Below are positions 5,765 through 14,708 of a DNA stretch of 34,693 nt, one piece after another. Position 1 is the first letter of the stretch; each line of letters opens with the position of its first letter. Where the stretch lies: positions 1 through 34,693 of the forward strand of contig ONLA01000010.1 of NCBI GenBank assembly GCA_900318495.1, read 5' to 3'. Under the pieces are notes generated by a model that saw only the letters and a list, made by a program, of their open reading frames with translations, ran no database searches and was not told where the DNA came from. Position numbers and translations under genes: made by a program. The stretch comes from an uncultured Eubacteriales bacterium. GTDB taxonomy: Bacteria > Bacillota > Clostridia > Oscillospirales > Acutalibacteraceae.

Positions 5765-7087
5765 ATGGAAAACAATTTGACTTCGGGCAGCGTGCCGAAG
5801 AAGCTTGCCGCTTTTTCGCTGCCGTTTTTGCTGTCTTATTTTCTGCAAACGCTGTACGGGCTTGCGGATTTGTTTATTATCGGCATTTTTTGCCCTGTTG
5901 AAAGCACAACCGCCGTTTCGGTGGGCAGCCAGATTATGCATATGGTGACGGTGGTTATCGTGGGGCTTGCGATGGGCTCGACCGTGTTGATCGGCAGAGC
6001 CGCCGGCGCGGGCGAAAAACAGCTTGCCGCGCGGGTCACGGGCTGTACCGTTACGCTGTTTTCGGTTATATCGGCGGCGCTAACCGTGCTTCTGCTGATT
6101 TTTACCGGCGCGATTGTAGGCGCGGTTTCAACGCCCGGCGGAGCTGTTGAGGGCACTGAGGCGTACCTGACGATTTGCTTTGCCGGGGTGCCGTTTATTA
6201 CGGCGTACAACATTATCAGCGCGGTTTTTCGCGGTATGGGCGATTCAAAAAGCCCGATGTACTTTGTCGCCGCCGCGTGCGCCGCCAACATTGCGCTGGA
6301 CTGCCTGTTTATAGGAGCTTTGGGAATGGGCGCGGCGGGCGCGGCGCTGGGCACAACGCTTTCGCAAGCTTTCAGCGCGGCGGTTTCGCTGGCTGTAATT
6401 ATTAAAAGAAAAACCGGAATACAGCTTAAAAAGACCGATTTTAAACCCGACGCGCGACTTTTTTCGGACATATTAAAAATTGGGGTTCCGGTCGCGCTGC
6501 AGGACGGTTTTATTCAAATCGCTTTTTTGATTATTACCGCGATCGCGAACAGCCGCGGACTGAACGACGCCGCGGCTGTCGGTATTGTTGAAAAGCTGAT
6601 TGGGATTTTGTTCCTTGTGCCGTCGTCGATGCTTGCCTCGATTTCGGCGCTCGCGGCTCATAACATCGGCGCGGGAAAGCGCGGCAGGGCAAGGCTGACG
6701 CTGAAATACGGCATACTTATTTGCGTATGCTGGGGCTTGCTTTCGATTATTGTTATGGAGCTTGCGCCGTCGCCGTTTGTGGCGCTGTTCACCGGCAGCC
6801 CGGCGGTTACTGAGCTTGGGGCGCAATACCTGCGCGGTTATGTTTTTGACTGCCTTTTTGCCGGAATTCACTTTTGCTTCAGCGGATATTTTTGCGCCTG
6901 CGGCAAGTCGGGCTATTCGTTTTTGCACAACATTGCTTCAATCACCTGCGCGCGCGTTCCGCTTGCGTACCTTGCGTCGGCAATGTTCCCCTCAACCCTG
7001 TTTCCGATGGGCATCGCCACCGCGGCAGGTTCGGTTGTTTCGGTTATTATCTGTTTGATTATATACAAGCGTTCCAAATACTTGTAA
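5765..7087 (+). CDS. MATE-family multidrug/metabolite exporter
   Basis: This 440-residue protein has about twelve membrane helices and is of the usual MATE length. The opening (SVPKKLAAFSLPFLLSYFLQ and LYGLADLFIIG) is the family signature, and the second half repeats the fold from about residue 235 (ILKIGVPVALQDGFIQIAFL). MATE proteins exchange Na+ or H+ for cationic drugs or metabolites at the cytoplasmic membrane; the substrate cannot be told from sequence. The ATG at 5765 has almost no Shine-Dalgarno sequence and lies about 18 nt from the predicted transcription start, so translation may be nearly leaderless. The gene converges on addA with 12 bp between the stops and no terminator between them. 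Confidence 0.9.
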   Translation: MENNLTSGSVPKKLAAFSLPFLLSYFLQTLYGLADLFIIGIFCPVESTTAVSVGSQIMHMVTVVIVGLAMGSTVLIGRAAGAGEKQLAARVTGCTVTLFSVISAALTVLLLIFTGAIVGAVSTPGGAVEGTEAYLTICFAGVPFITAYNIISAVFRGMGDSKSPMYFVAAACAANIALDCLFIGALGMGAAGAALGTTLSQAFSAAVSLAVIIKRKTGIQLKKTDFKPDARLFSDILKIGVPVALQDGFIQIAFLIITAIANSRGLNDAAAVGIVEKLIGILFLVPSSMLASISALAAHNIGAGKRGRARLTLKYGILICVCWGLLSIIVMELAPSPFVALFTGSPAVTELGAQYLRGYVFDCLFAGIHFCFSGYFCACGKSGYSFLHNIASITCARVPLAYLASAMFPSTLFPMGIATAAGSVVSVIICLIIYKRSKYL

Positions 7088-7099
7088 AGGCAACAACGC

Positions 7100-10000
7100 C
7101 TAAACAACCGCGTATTCGTTGAGGTGAACCGAACAGATTATGCACTCGGAAACCTCAATTTCAAGCGAACGGCGCATTGCCTCGCTGTACAGCCGAATGT
7201 CGCGCACGCGGTCGGTTTTGTAATCGACGATAACCAGCCTGCCGTTTTCGACAAACGCAAGGTCAACCGCGCCCTGCATAATAATTCCGTAGTCGGTTTG
7301 AACGTCAGCGTATTCGTCGAACACCATTGACGGAGGAATTTTTGCGGCAAAGCGCTCCTCGCGGTAAACCTTGGGCGAGCTTAAAACACGGTCAAACAGC
7401 GGCGATTTAAGCAGGCTTTCAAGCTTTTGCGCGTCGATGCTGTTCTTTTGAGCCTCGCTGAGTCTGCCGGCTGAGACAAGGCGGTCGATTTCTGACGTAA
7501 CGCTTTCGCGCGCCTTTTCAAAATCGCAGTACTGCAAAAACAGGTGGTGGGCTGTTCCGCGCTCGACAGCGGCGGTTTCGCCGTCCATAAAAGCAGGCTT
7601 CGCGATTACGCGGTCAAAATATGAGGTGTTTTGGCTGTGAGCCGCCTGCGACGCGCTGACCTTTTGCGGAAGCTTTAAAACAGCCTCGTTTCTGTATTTA
7701 AACGCAAGGTTCTTTTTGAGGATTTCGGCGTAGTTCACGGTGGCTTCGCGCGGCTGAAGAATTTCGGCGGCAACAGCCTCCGGCGCCGGCTGAACGCCCG
7801 CAAGCAGGTCGGCTTCGGTTTTTATATGATTAAATTTCCACTCGGGATAATTCTCTTTCAGAATAATGCTGTCGGCATACGGATTCATCACGCGCCTTGA
7901 CGAAGGATTTGCCAGCGCCGCAAGCGCAATCCACTCAAAAATTGTCGGGCTGTTTGAAACCGTGTAAGGCTCGATTATTGAGCCGAGGGCAAGCTTTGCG
8001 GTGGTTTTTTCGATAAAGCTGTCGGATTTGCTCATTGTGCCGACCACAATCAGCTTTTCACGCGCCCTTGTAAGCGCAACGTAAAGCACCCTGAGCTCCT
8101 CGGCGACCTCGTTGCGTTCAATCTCAATTTCAACCGCCAGTCTCGGGAGTGTGTTGTAACGGCACACTCCTTTTTTGCGCTTGATTCCCAGCCCTGCGCG
8201 GCTGTCGAGCAGCACGTCGGAGCGCAGGTCGGTTTTGTTGAATTTTTTGGCGGTGCCTGCAAGGAAGCAAACGGGATATTCAAGTCCCTTTGACTTGTGC
8301 ACGCTGAGCACGCGCACTCCGTTAAGGCTTTTGACGTCGGCGGCTGAATCGGACGGAAGCGCGGTTTTGTTGTCGATAAGACGGTCGATAAAGCCGATAA
8401 AATCGCCCGGGGTTTTGTAACCGCCCATCCGGTAGTTTTGGGCGTAAAGCCGCAGCAGGTTAAGGTTCGCAAGCGGACGGTCGCCTCCCTTTACGGCGGC
8501 GGTTACCGCGCCGACAGCCGTGGTTTCGTACAGCCTTCCGATTAAATCATCCACCGTGCAGGTGTATGAAAAGCGGCGCAGGTTTTCGAGCCTGAGCAGA
8601 AAATCCGCCGCCTTCGGGCTTTTTTCCGCGTAACGTGTAAGCGAGTAATAAAGCGGCTTTTTGCGGCTTTCGCAGCGCATTTCGGCAAGCTCGTCGGGCG
8701 TGAAGCCGCACAGCGGACTGCACAGCACGCTCAAAAGCGGAATGTCCTGAGACGGATTGTCGATTACGCGCATAAGGTTCAGAACCAGCTTGACCTCCTG
8801 CGATTCGAACGCGCTCACGCTTTCCTCGCTGTACGCAGGCACGCCGTTTTGTATCAGCGTTTCAACATACTGCGGAGCCGTTGCCTTGGGGCTGCGCATT
8901 ATTACGGCAAAGTCGCCGAAGGTTGCCCTGCGCGTTTTGTTGTTTTTGGAAACGGTAAAGCCTTCCGACATCATCCGCTTGATTTTGCCGGCGATATAGG
9001 TTGCCTCAAGCTGAGGCGTTTCAAGGTCGTCAAAGGCTGTTTTTTCGATTAAGGAAATTTCGGTTTCACAGCCCGGGCTTTCGGGATATTCCGCGCCGGG
9101 GTTGAGCCGCTCGTCGGCTGTGTAGTCCATTCCGGCGCAGTCCTGACGCATAAGCCGCGAGAAAATAAAGTTTACTGTGTCGCAGACCTCGGTTCGGCTG
9201 CGGAAGTTTTTGTCAAGCACGATTACGGCAGGATAATTTTGCTTTTGCTCGTCGTAACGGTTGTAGCTTTTGCGGCGGTCAATAAAGATGTTGGGCTTTG
9301 CCTGGCGAAAGCCGTAGATGCTCTGCTTGACGTCGCCCACGACAAAAAGGTTGCTTTCGCCGGTTGAAACGCAGTTGAAAATAAGGTTTTGAACATCGTT
9401 TACATCCTGAAACTCGTCCACGATTACCGCGTCGAAGCGCTTTGAAATTTCGTGCGCCTGCGGGGTTTTTATGTAGCCTCCGCTGCCGTTTGAGCGCGCG
9501 AGAAGCCTTACGGTGAGAAGCTCGGTGTCGGCAAAGCTGAGTATATTTTTATTCCTTTTCAGAATATTAAATTCGGTGAGATACTTTTGGGTAAGGTCAA
9601 AAAGCGACCTCATTATTATGTACAGCCCGGCGGTTTCCTCACGGGCTTCGGCGTTTGTGCGGCAAAAACAGCTTTTGAGCTTTTCGTTTGCCGCCTTGAA
9701 TTCGTCGCGGTTCGCGGCAACGGCGATTTTTGCGGGGTGATCCTTGTAGCCGCGCGGAGTCGTCATTCTTTTCGGCGCGTAGCCGTTCACGCGCTCGACC
9801 GCGGCGTCCCAATTGCCCGACAGCAAGTCCTTTTGAAGCGCGGTAAAGTGAAGAATATCGTCCTCGACAACGGGGCGCAGCTTGTCGCTGAGCTTTTCGT
9901 CGCCCTCTCTTTCGAGCACAAGCAGTGAGCTTTCTGAAATCGTGATGCCGTGGCTGACGGCGGAATGGGCGTAGTCTTTGATGATTTTTCCCCAGACCGA

Positions 10001-10615
10001 GGAGGAAAAGTCTGCCGAACGGTATTCGGCGAGCATATTGTCAAGCCATTCCTCGGGGAAGGGCTGGGTGTCGAGAAAGCCGCAGATTTTCAACACGGTT
10101 TCACGCAAACGCGCGTCGCCGTCCCTGCCCGAAAAGGCGTCAAGAAGCTGAGCGAAGCCTTCGGGCTTTTTTTCGTAGAAAAACTCGATTGCCGTGTTCA
10201 TCGCTTCGGTTTGAAGCAGCTCAAGCTCGGTTTGCTCGGCGGCGCGGAAGTCCGGCGAAATATCGATCGAGTGAAAATATTCGCGGATTATATTGGCGCA
10301 AAAGCTGTCGATTGTGGAAATCGAGGCGTTGTACAAAAGCCTGCGCTGCCTTAAAAGCTGCGGATTGTACGGGTCATCGGCAAGCAGCGCGGAAAGCGCT
10401 TCGGATATTCTCTGCTTCATTTCCGCCGCCGCGTCGCGCGTAAATGTAACAATAAGCAGTCTGTCTGCGTCAAGCGGATTTTCGGCGCGCGTGATAAGCT
10501 TGATTACACGTTCTACAAGCACGGCGGTTTTGCCCGAGCCTGCCGCCGCCGAAACCAGCACCGAACCTCCCGTTGAGTATATCGCCTGCCGCTGTTCATT
10601 TGTCCATTCAGGCAT
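7100..10615 (-). CDS. addA: ATP-dependent helicase/nuclease subunit A
   Basis: AddA is the motor and one nuclease of the AddAB complex, which processes double-strand breaks for RecA. UvrD-type helicase motifs appear in order: Walker A AAAGSGKT (about 23-30), the DEFQDVNDVQ box, VGDVKQSIYGFRQ, VLSVHKSKGLEYPV and LYVALTRAREKL. The C-terminal RecB-type nuclease follows, with GAVDLAFVENGRLVIVDYKT near 1120-1140. I chose the ATG at 10615 (1171 residues) because GGAGGTGA stands directly before it, inside the end of addB; an ATG 27 bp upstream lacks such a site. The start overlaps the addB stop by 8 bp, indicating translational coupling of the two subunits. Confidence 0.96.
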   Translation of the reverse strand: MPEWTNEQRQAIYSTGGSVLVSAAAGSGKTAVLVERVIKLITRAENPLDADRLLIVTFTRDAAAEMKQRISEALSALLADDPYNPQLLRQRRLLYNASISTIDSFCANIIREYFHSIDISPDFRAAEQTELELLQTEAMNTAIEFFYEKKPEGFAQLLDAFSGRDGDARLRETVLKICGFLDTQPFPEEWLDNMLAEYRSADFSSSVWGKIIKDYAHSAVSHGITISESSLLVLEREGDEKLSDKLRPVVEDDILHFTALQKDLLSGNWDAAVERVNGYAPKRMTTPRGYKDHPAKIAVAANRDEFKAANEKLKSCFCRTNAEAREETAGLYIIMRSLFDLTQKYLTEFNILKRNKNILSFADTELLTVRLLARSNGSGGYIKTPQAHEISKRFDAVIVDEFQDVNDVQNLIFNCVSTGESNLFVVGDVKQSIYGFRQAKPNIFIDRRKSYNRYDEQKQNYPAVIVLDKNFRSRTEVCDTVNFIFSRLMRQDCAGMDYTADERLNPGAEYPESPGCETEISLIEKTAFDDLETPQLEATYIAGKIKRMMSEGFTVSKNNKTRRATFGDFAVIMRSPKATAPQYVETLIQNGVPAYSEESVSAFESQEVKLVLNLMRVIDNPSQDIPLLSVLCSPLCGFTPDELAEMRCESRKKPLYYSLTRYAEKSPKAADFLLRLENLRRFSYTCTVDDLIGRLYETTAVGAVTAAVKGGDRPLANLNLLRLYAQNYRMGGYKTPGDFIGFIDRLIDNKTALPSDSAADVKSLNGVRVLSVHKSKGLEYPVCFLAGTAKKFNKTDLRSDVLLDSRAGLGIKRKKGVCRYNTLPRLAVEIEIERNEVAEELRVLYVALTRAREKLIVVGTMSKSDSFIEKTTAKLALGSIIEPYTVSNSPTIFEWIALAALANPSSRRVMNPYADSIILKENYPEWKFNHIKTEADLLAGVQPAPEAVAAEILQPREATVNYAEILKKNLAFKYRNEAVLKLPQKVSASQAAHSQNTSYFDRVIAKPAFMDGETAAVERGTAHHLFLQYCDFEKARESVTSEIDRLVSAGRLSEAQKNSIDAQKLESLLKSPLFDRVLSSPKVYREERFAAKIPPSMVFDEYADVQTDYGIIMQGAVDLAFVENGRLVIVDYKTDRVRDIRLYSEAMRRSLEIEVSECIICSVHLNEYAVV

Positions 10616-13600
10616 TTTCGTCACCTCCGAATTCGCTTTCAAGCTGTTTGTAAACCTCGTCGTTGTCCACGCCGTAAATCTTCCTCGGCTCGCTCCTTCT
10701 GTATGCGCAAACGCTGTCGTAAGGGCAGTATTCGCACGCGTCGTGAGCTCCCTTTACGGGCGAAGCCTCGATTTTTCCGCCGTAAAGTCCGCGCCCCATT
10801 TCGGCAACGGTGAGGTCGAGCTTTTTGAATATTTTTCCGAACTGCTCAAGGGTTGCGAGGCTTTTTGCCGAAGAAGGCTTGCCCTCCTTGATTTTTACCG
10901 GGATATACACGCCGCTCCCGGTTTTGTCCATACCCTTGATGACGCGCGAATCGTCAAGCAGCAGTCCGTTCATCTTATAGTTATCGCTGATTTTTTTCGC
11001 GATTTGGTCGTCGCTGAGGTTGTCCGCCGAAATCACCGGAACTCCTGCCGGCATATATAAAATGCCTGCCGGCGCGGTTTCGCCGTACCTTTTGCCGCCG
11101 TTTTCGCCGATTGAGTGCAAATACAAAAGCATTTGCAGGTTCAGTCCGTACAGCACGTCCGACAGCTTAAACTCCTTTGAGCCTGTTTTGTAATCGACCA
11201 CGCGCACAAAGGTAACGCCGTCGTGCTTTAACAGGTCAACCCGGTCAACGCTGCCGCACACCGCGATTTTGTGCCCGGAGGGCAAAACCAAGGTGTAGGC
11301 GGGGATGTCGCCGCCGATGTTAAGCTCGCAGTCCGCGACCTCGAAGTCGCTTTGGCTGAGCTCGTCAACAAGGTGGCGCAGCAGCAAAAGCAGGTTGCGC
11401 CGCAGCATTTCAAGCTTGTACAGAAAGGCGTTGGTTTTTGAGCCGGCTCCGCCGAAGTATTCCTCAAGATAACCGTCGGTTATTTTTGAGATAAACGCCG
11501 ACAGCGCATCGTCGGTCATTGCGGAATATTCTTTTTTGGAATATTCCGAGAAGAATTTTTCGAGCGCGTAATGCACCAGCGTTCCGTACTCCATTTGATT
11601 AATCTCCGCCTTTAGCCGTTCGCGCACCCTCAGCGAATAATTGCAGAAGTAGGCAAAGCGGCAAAGGCTGAATTTTTCGATTTGCGAGGCTGATACCGTA
11701 AGGCTTTCGCCGAAGATTTTTTCGGCGTTTGCCGGGTTTTCTATCCTGAACGGCTCGCGGCTGACAGCGCGTTTTACCGCGGCGGTTTTCGCGGCAAAGC
11801 TTTTGTCGCTGTCGAAAAACTCCCCGAGTCCGTTAAGTCCGCCGCCGTATGAAAGCGAGCGCGAGTATTCCTCGAACGCCGGCAATACCGCGAGCATTGA
11901 GTCAAGGCGGCTGTCAAAATCGTCGGAGGAAAGCACGCTGATTTTCGGGAAAATTTGGGTTAATTCGGTAAAAATTGACGACGGGGCAAGCTGTTCGCCC
12001 TTTAGGCTGACAAGCGGACAGCTTACGAAAAGCCGCTGCGACGCCGATGAAAGGCAGGAGTAGGTCATAAAGGTTTCGAGCGCTGCAAGGTCGGAAAAGT
12101 CGTCGCTGATTTTAATGTCGCTGAGCAAAAGCTGATTTAGCTCAAACGCCGAAAACAGTCCCGAGGTGTGAGGCACCGCCGGGAAAACGCCGTCGTTGCA
12201 GCCCGCAAGAAAGCTGACCTTTTGGGTTGAATTGCGAACCCTCTGCGCCGTGGTTACGTTAACGCAGTCGGCGGTTTGGGGAATTTGCATAAACTCGATC
12301 GAGCGCATTTGAATTCCGAGCAGCTCGTAGTAACGCTTTGCGCCGAGCGGCATTTTGCCGACCGCCGCCACGGTTTTGTCGAGCGCGTTCATCAGCATAG
12401 CCCAAACCCTTATCAGCTCCTCGCCGCGCGCTGCCTCGCCCGATTGCTCAAGCTCGCCGCACAGCCTCTTAAGCGCCCCGGGCGCTTTTAGCTCAACCAA
12501 AAGCAAGTAAAGCAGTTTGCTGATTTGGGCGGCGTTTTTGTCCTTGATTTCTTCCCTGAATTTAAGCAGAGGTTCGGCGAACGAACGCCGCACGCTCTCG
12601 ATTTTTTCGAGCTCGAGCCTGTCGGCTTGGGTGAAGCTGTCCGAAAAGCCGCGCGGATTTTGGGTGAATTCGCGGCACAGCGCGCTTCCGCCGAGGTTCC
12701 AGATGTATATGTAATTTTCAAAAGCGTTTATTTCTTCCAAAGAATTTTGAGTAAGTCCGGTCTTTAAAAACGCCAGCGCGTCCTCGCGTTTAAATCCGTT
12801 AAGAATCAGCCTGAAAATTGAGTTTACAAGCCTTACGGGCGGCATAACCTCGGGGTCGCGGCTCATATCCATAAAATACGGGATTTCGTACTTGTCGAAA
12901 ACCGCGTTTAAAACACCGCTGTAGGGCGCGGAATCGTTGGTGATTACCGCAAAGTCGGAGTAAAGGAAGCCCTCCTCGATAACCATACGCTTGATTTTGC
13001 GCGCGATAAACTCGCACTCGCCGCAAATGTCGTCGGCGGCGTACAGCGTAACGTCCCCGGGCACGTAATCGACCGGAGCTTTACGCGCGCGGAACGCCTG
13101 CGCCTCGACCTCTCTCAGCCCTTCGCCGGCAAAGCGCTTGGGCTCGGTGAGCTTAACCGGAGTTTTTATGGGTATGCCGTCGCGCTTGGCAAGGCTTTTA
13201 ATAGCCTTGAAGCTTCGCCGGGTGGTTTCGAAAACATCATCGCCGCCCTCCGCCTGCGGGTCGAGCGTGAGGCTTACAAAGGCTTCGCGGCTGCGGTTGA
13301 GCAAAATACGCAGCACGCGCAGCTGAACCGATGTGAAGCCGCTGAAGGAATCGACATACAAAACCGTGTTTCGGAACAAATCATTATTCTCCTGAAGAAT
13401 TAATTCCGCTCTCGCGAGGTTGTCAAGAGGGTCGATATAGCTTTGATTAACCAGCGCTTCAAAGGTTGAAAACACAAGCGCGGTTTCGCTGAGCTTTGAT
13501 TTAAGCGAGCCGTCCCCGGTTTTGTCCGCCGCGTCGGCGAGCATTTGGGCGGTTACGCCGTTTTTTTTGCACTCCCTGACGGTGCCGAGCATAAGGTCGG

Positions 13601-13946
13601 CAAGGCTGACGCCGCCGCTTGATTTCAGCACGCTGAGCTTTTCGGTGAGCTGTTCAAGCGCCACGCTCATAAGCACGGCGCGTGTTCCGTCGTCAATCAC
13701 GTTTTGAAAAACATTCGCGGTTTTTTCGAAAATATGGCGGCACAAGCCGTCAAAGCCGAAAACGCTGACGTTTTTTGACAGCCTTGACCCGAGAATTTCA
13801 AGAAAATCCTTTTCGGTTTCAAACGAGCTTTGGTCGGGAATAAGCATAATAATGTCCTGTTCGCCGTCCGTAACGCGCCGCCTGATTTGTTCGTAAATGT
13901 ACGCGGTTTTTCCGCTGCCGCTTTTGCCTAAAATGAATCTGAGCAA
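10608..13946 (-). CDS. addB: ATP-dependent helicase/nuclease subunit B
   Basis: AddB partners AddA; in studied homologues it carries an inactive helicase fold, the second nuclease and an iron-sulphur cluster. This 1112-residue protein starts with Walker A GKSGSGKT (7-14). The Fe-S cysteines are visible as SLCRFAYF (near 760) and the C-terminal CEYCPYDSVC (near 1075), bracketing the nuclease motif VRVVDYKTGSKEF (near 918). Translation begins at a TTG (13946) after AGGGGAGG; no ATG in the right place exists. It leads the addBA operon, with its own extended -10 promoter at 13971. Confidence 0.96.
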   Translation of the reverse strand: MLRFILGKSGSGKTAYIYEQIRRRVTDGEQDIIMLIPDQSSFETEKDFLEILGSRLSKNVSVFGFDGLCRHIFEKTANVFQNVIDDGTRAVLMSVALEQLTEKLSVLKSSGGVSLADLMLGTVRECKKNGVTAQMLADAADKTGDGSLKSKLSETALVFSTFEALVNQSYIDPLDNLARAELILQENNDLFRNTVLYVDSFSGFTSVQLRVLRILLNRSREAFVSLTLDPQAEGGDDVFETTRRSFKAIKSLAKRDGIPIKTPVKLTEPKRFAGEGLREVEAQAFRARKAPVDYVPGDVTLYAADDICGECEFIARKIKRMVIEEGFLYSDFAVITNDSAPYSGVLNAVFDKYEIPYFMDMSRDPEVMPPVRLVNSIFRLILNGFKREDALAFLKTGLTQNSLEEINAFENYIYIWNLGGSALCREFTQNPRGFSDSFTQADRLELEKIESVRRSFAEPLLKFREEIKDKNAAQISKLLYLLLVELKAPGALKRLCGELEQSGEAARGEELIRVWAMLMNALDKTVAAVGKMPLGAKRYYELLGIQMRSIEFMQIPQTADCVNVTTAQRVRNSTQKVSFLAGCNDGVFPAVPHTSGLFSAFELNQLLLSDIKISDDFSDLAALETFMTYSCLSSASQRLFVSCPLVSLKGEQLAPSSIFTELTQIFPKISVLSSDDFDSRLDSMLAVLPAFEEYSRSLSYGGGLNGLGEFFDSDKSFAAKTAAVKRAVSREPFRIENPANAEKIFGESLTVSASQIEKFSLCRFAYFCNYSLRVRERLKAEINQMEYGTLVHYALEKFFSEYSKKEYSAMTDDALSAFISKITDGYLEEYFGGAGSKTNAFLYKLEMLRRNLLLLLRHLVDELSQSDFEVADCELNIGGDIPAYTLVLPSGHKIAVCGSVDRVDLLKHDGVTFVRVVDYKTGSKEFKLSDVLYGLNLQMLLYLHSIGENGGKRYGETAPAGILYMPAGVPVISADNLSDDQIAKKISDNYKMNGLLLDDSRVIKGMDKTGSGVYIPVKIKEGKPSSAKSLATLEQFGKIFKKLDLTVAEMGRGLYGGKIEASPVKGAHDACEYCPYDSVCAYRRSEPRKIYGVDNDEVYKQLESEFGGDENA

Positions 13947-13970
13947 AGTACCGCCTCCCCTTTTGGTACA

Positions 13971-13979
13971 ATTATATCA
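13971..13979 (-). promoter_or_regulatory. addBA extended -10 promoter
   Basis: On the minus strand TGATATAAT, an extended -10 with a consensus TATAAT hexamer, lies 25 bp before the TTG start of addB. The -35 region is weak (TTTTAT-like). Confidence 0.6.
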
Positions 13980-14004
13980 CAAAAGGGTGTGTCATAAAAA
14001 GGAC

Positions 14005-14610
14005 TTAGGAGAAAAACGAGCGGATTTTTTCAAAAATTTCTACGATTTTAAATTTATATTCGGTGTTTTCATTGCGCACCACCTCGTACCCGTTTTCGCT
14101 GAGCGCGTTTTTCGCGCGGTCGTCCGCCTCGCCGCTGTCCGGCGCCACGCAAAGCGACGGGTACATTACGCACCACCAGTTGTGACCCTTGCCGCTGCCG
14201 ATTGTAATGCGCAGCGCGTCGTAGGTTCCGGACGGAAGGGTGTAGTTTTTGTAGCGGCGCGTGGTGAAATACATTTTTGTGACCTCGGCGGTCACGGTGT
14301 AGGTGCTTCCGTTGTCAAGCACCTCGCGGTAGGCGGTGTTCGCGATGCTTTGCAGATTATCGCGGACAAGCTTTTCCGCCTGATACTTGTTTTCGGCTGA
14401 GTCAAACAGCTGTTTTGTGGAATTCAGCACGCGGTCGCGCACCCTGAGCTTCAGCTCCTGGTCAGCCTGACTGTCGGAATTCGCGAGAATGTGCAGCCTG
14501 AAAACATTGCTGTACAGCCCCGAGCAATTTGCCTGAAACGGAACCACCGAATAAATTACGGAAAGCGCGAACGCCGCGCACGCCGCCTTGATTAACCTTT
14601 GCACACGCAT
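14005..14610 (-). CDS. spoIIR: Stage II sporulation protein R
   Basis: SpoIIR is made in the forespore, is secreted into the intermembrane space and triggers SpoIIGA to activate pro-sigma-E in the mother cell. This 201-residue protein has an N-terminal signal or anchor helix (about 8-27) and the family core: FRLHILANSDSQADQELKLR, YFTTRRYKNYTLPSGTYDAL and the hallmark GKGHNWWCVMYPSLC. It shows that the organism belongs to a spore-forming lineage. The gene lies upstream of addB on the same strand, with a promoter between them. Its leader contains a hairpin (14615-14650) that would hide the ribosome site. Confidence 0.95.
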   Translation of the reverse strand: MRVQRLIKAACAAFALSVIYSVVPFQANCSGLYSNVFRLHILANSDSQADQELKLRVRDRVLNSTKQLFDSAENKYQAEKLVRDNLQSIANTAYREVLDNGSTYTVTAEVTKMYFTTRRYKNYTLPSGTYDALRITIGSGKGHNWWCVMYPSLCVAPDSGEADDRAKNALSENGYEVVRNENTEYKFKIVEIFEKIRSFFS

Positions 14611-14614
14611 AAAT

Positions 14615-14650
14615 AAAACCTGCCTTTCACCTTAATGATTGGCAGGTTTT
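14615..14650 (-). terminator. Hairpin in the spoIIR leader / terminator after the zinc-ribbon gene
   Basis: AAAACCTGCC (14615-14624) and GGCAGGTTTT (14641-14650) form a perfect 10-bp stem with a 16-base loop. On the minus strand the stem ends GGCAGGTTTTATTT right before the spoIIR ATG. It can therefore act as terminator of the upstream gene and also cover the only Shine-Dalgarno sequence of spoIIR. Confidence 0.6.
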
Positions 14651-14670
14651 GTTAATTTATTCGCTTGTTC

Positions 14671-14708
14671 AAAAAGAATTGTTTAAAAAGAATTGTTTAA
14701 AAAGAATT
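14671..14708. repeat. 14-bp tandem repeat at the end of the zinc-ribbon gene
   Basis: AAAAAGAATTGTTT occurs twice in full (14671-14684, 14685-14698), and a third partial copy (14699-14708) forms the last codons of the gene at 14697-15821. Each unit carries the TAA stop, so slippage here would alter the 3' UTR rather than the protein. Confidence 0.7.
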
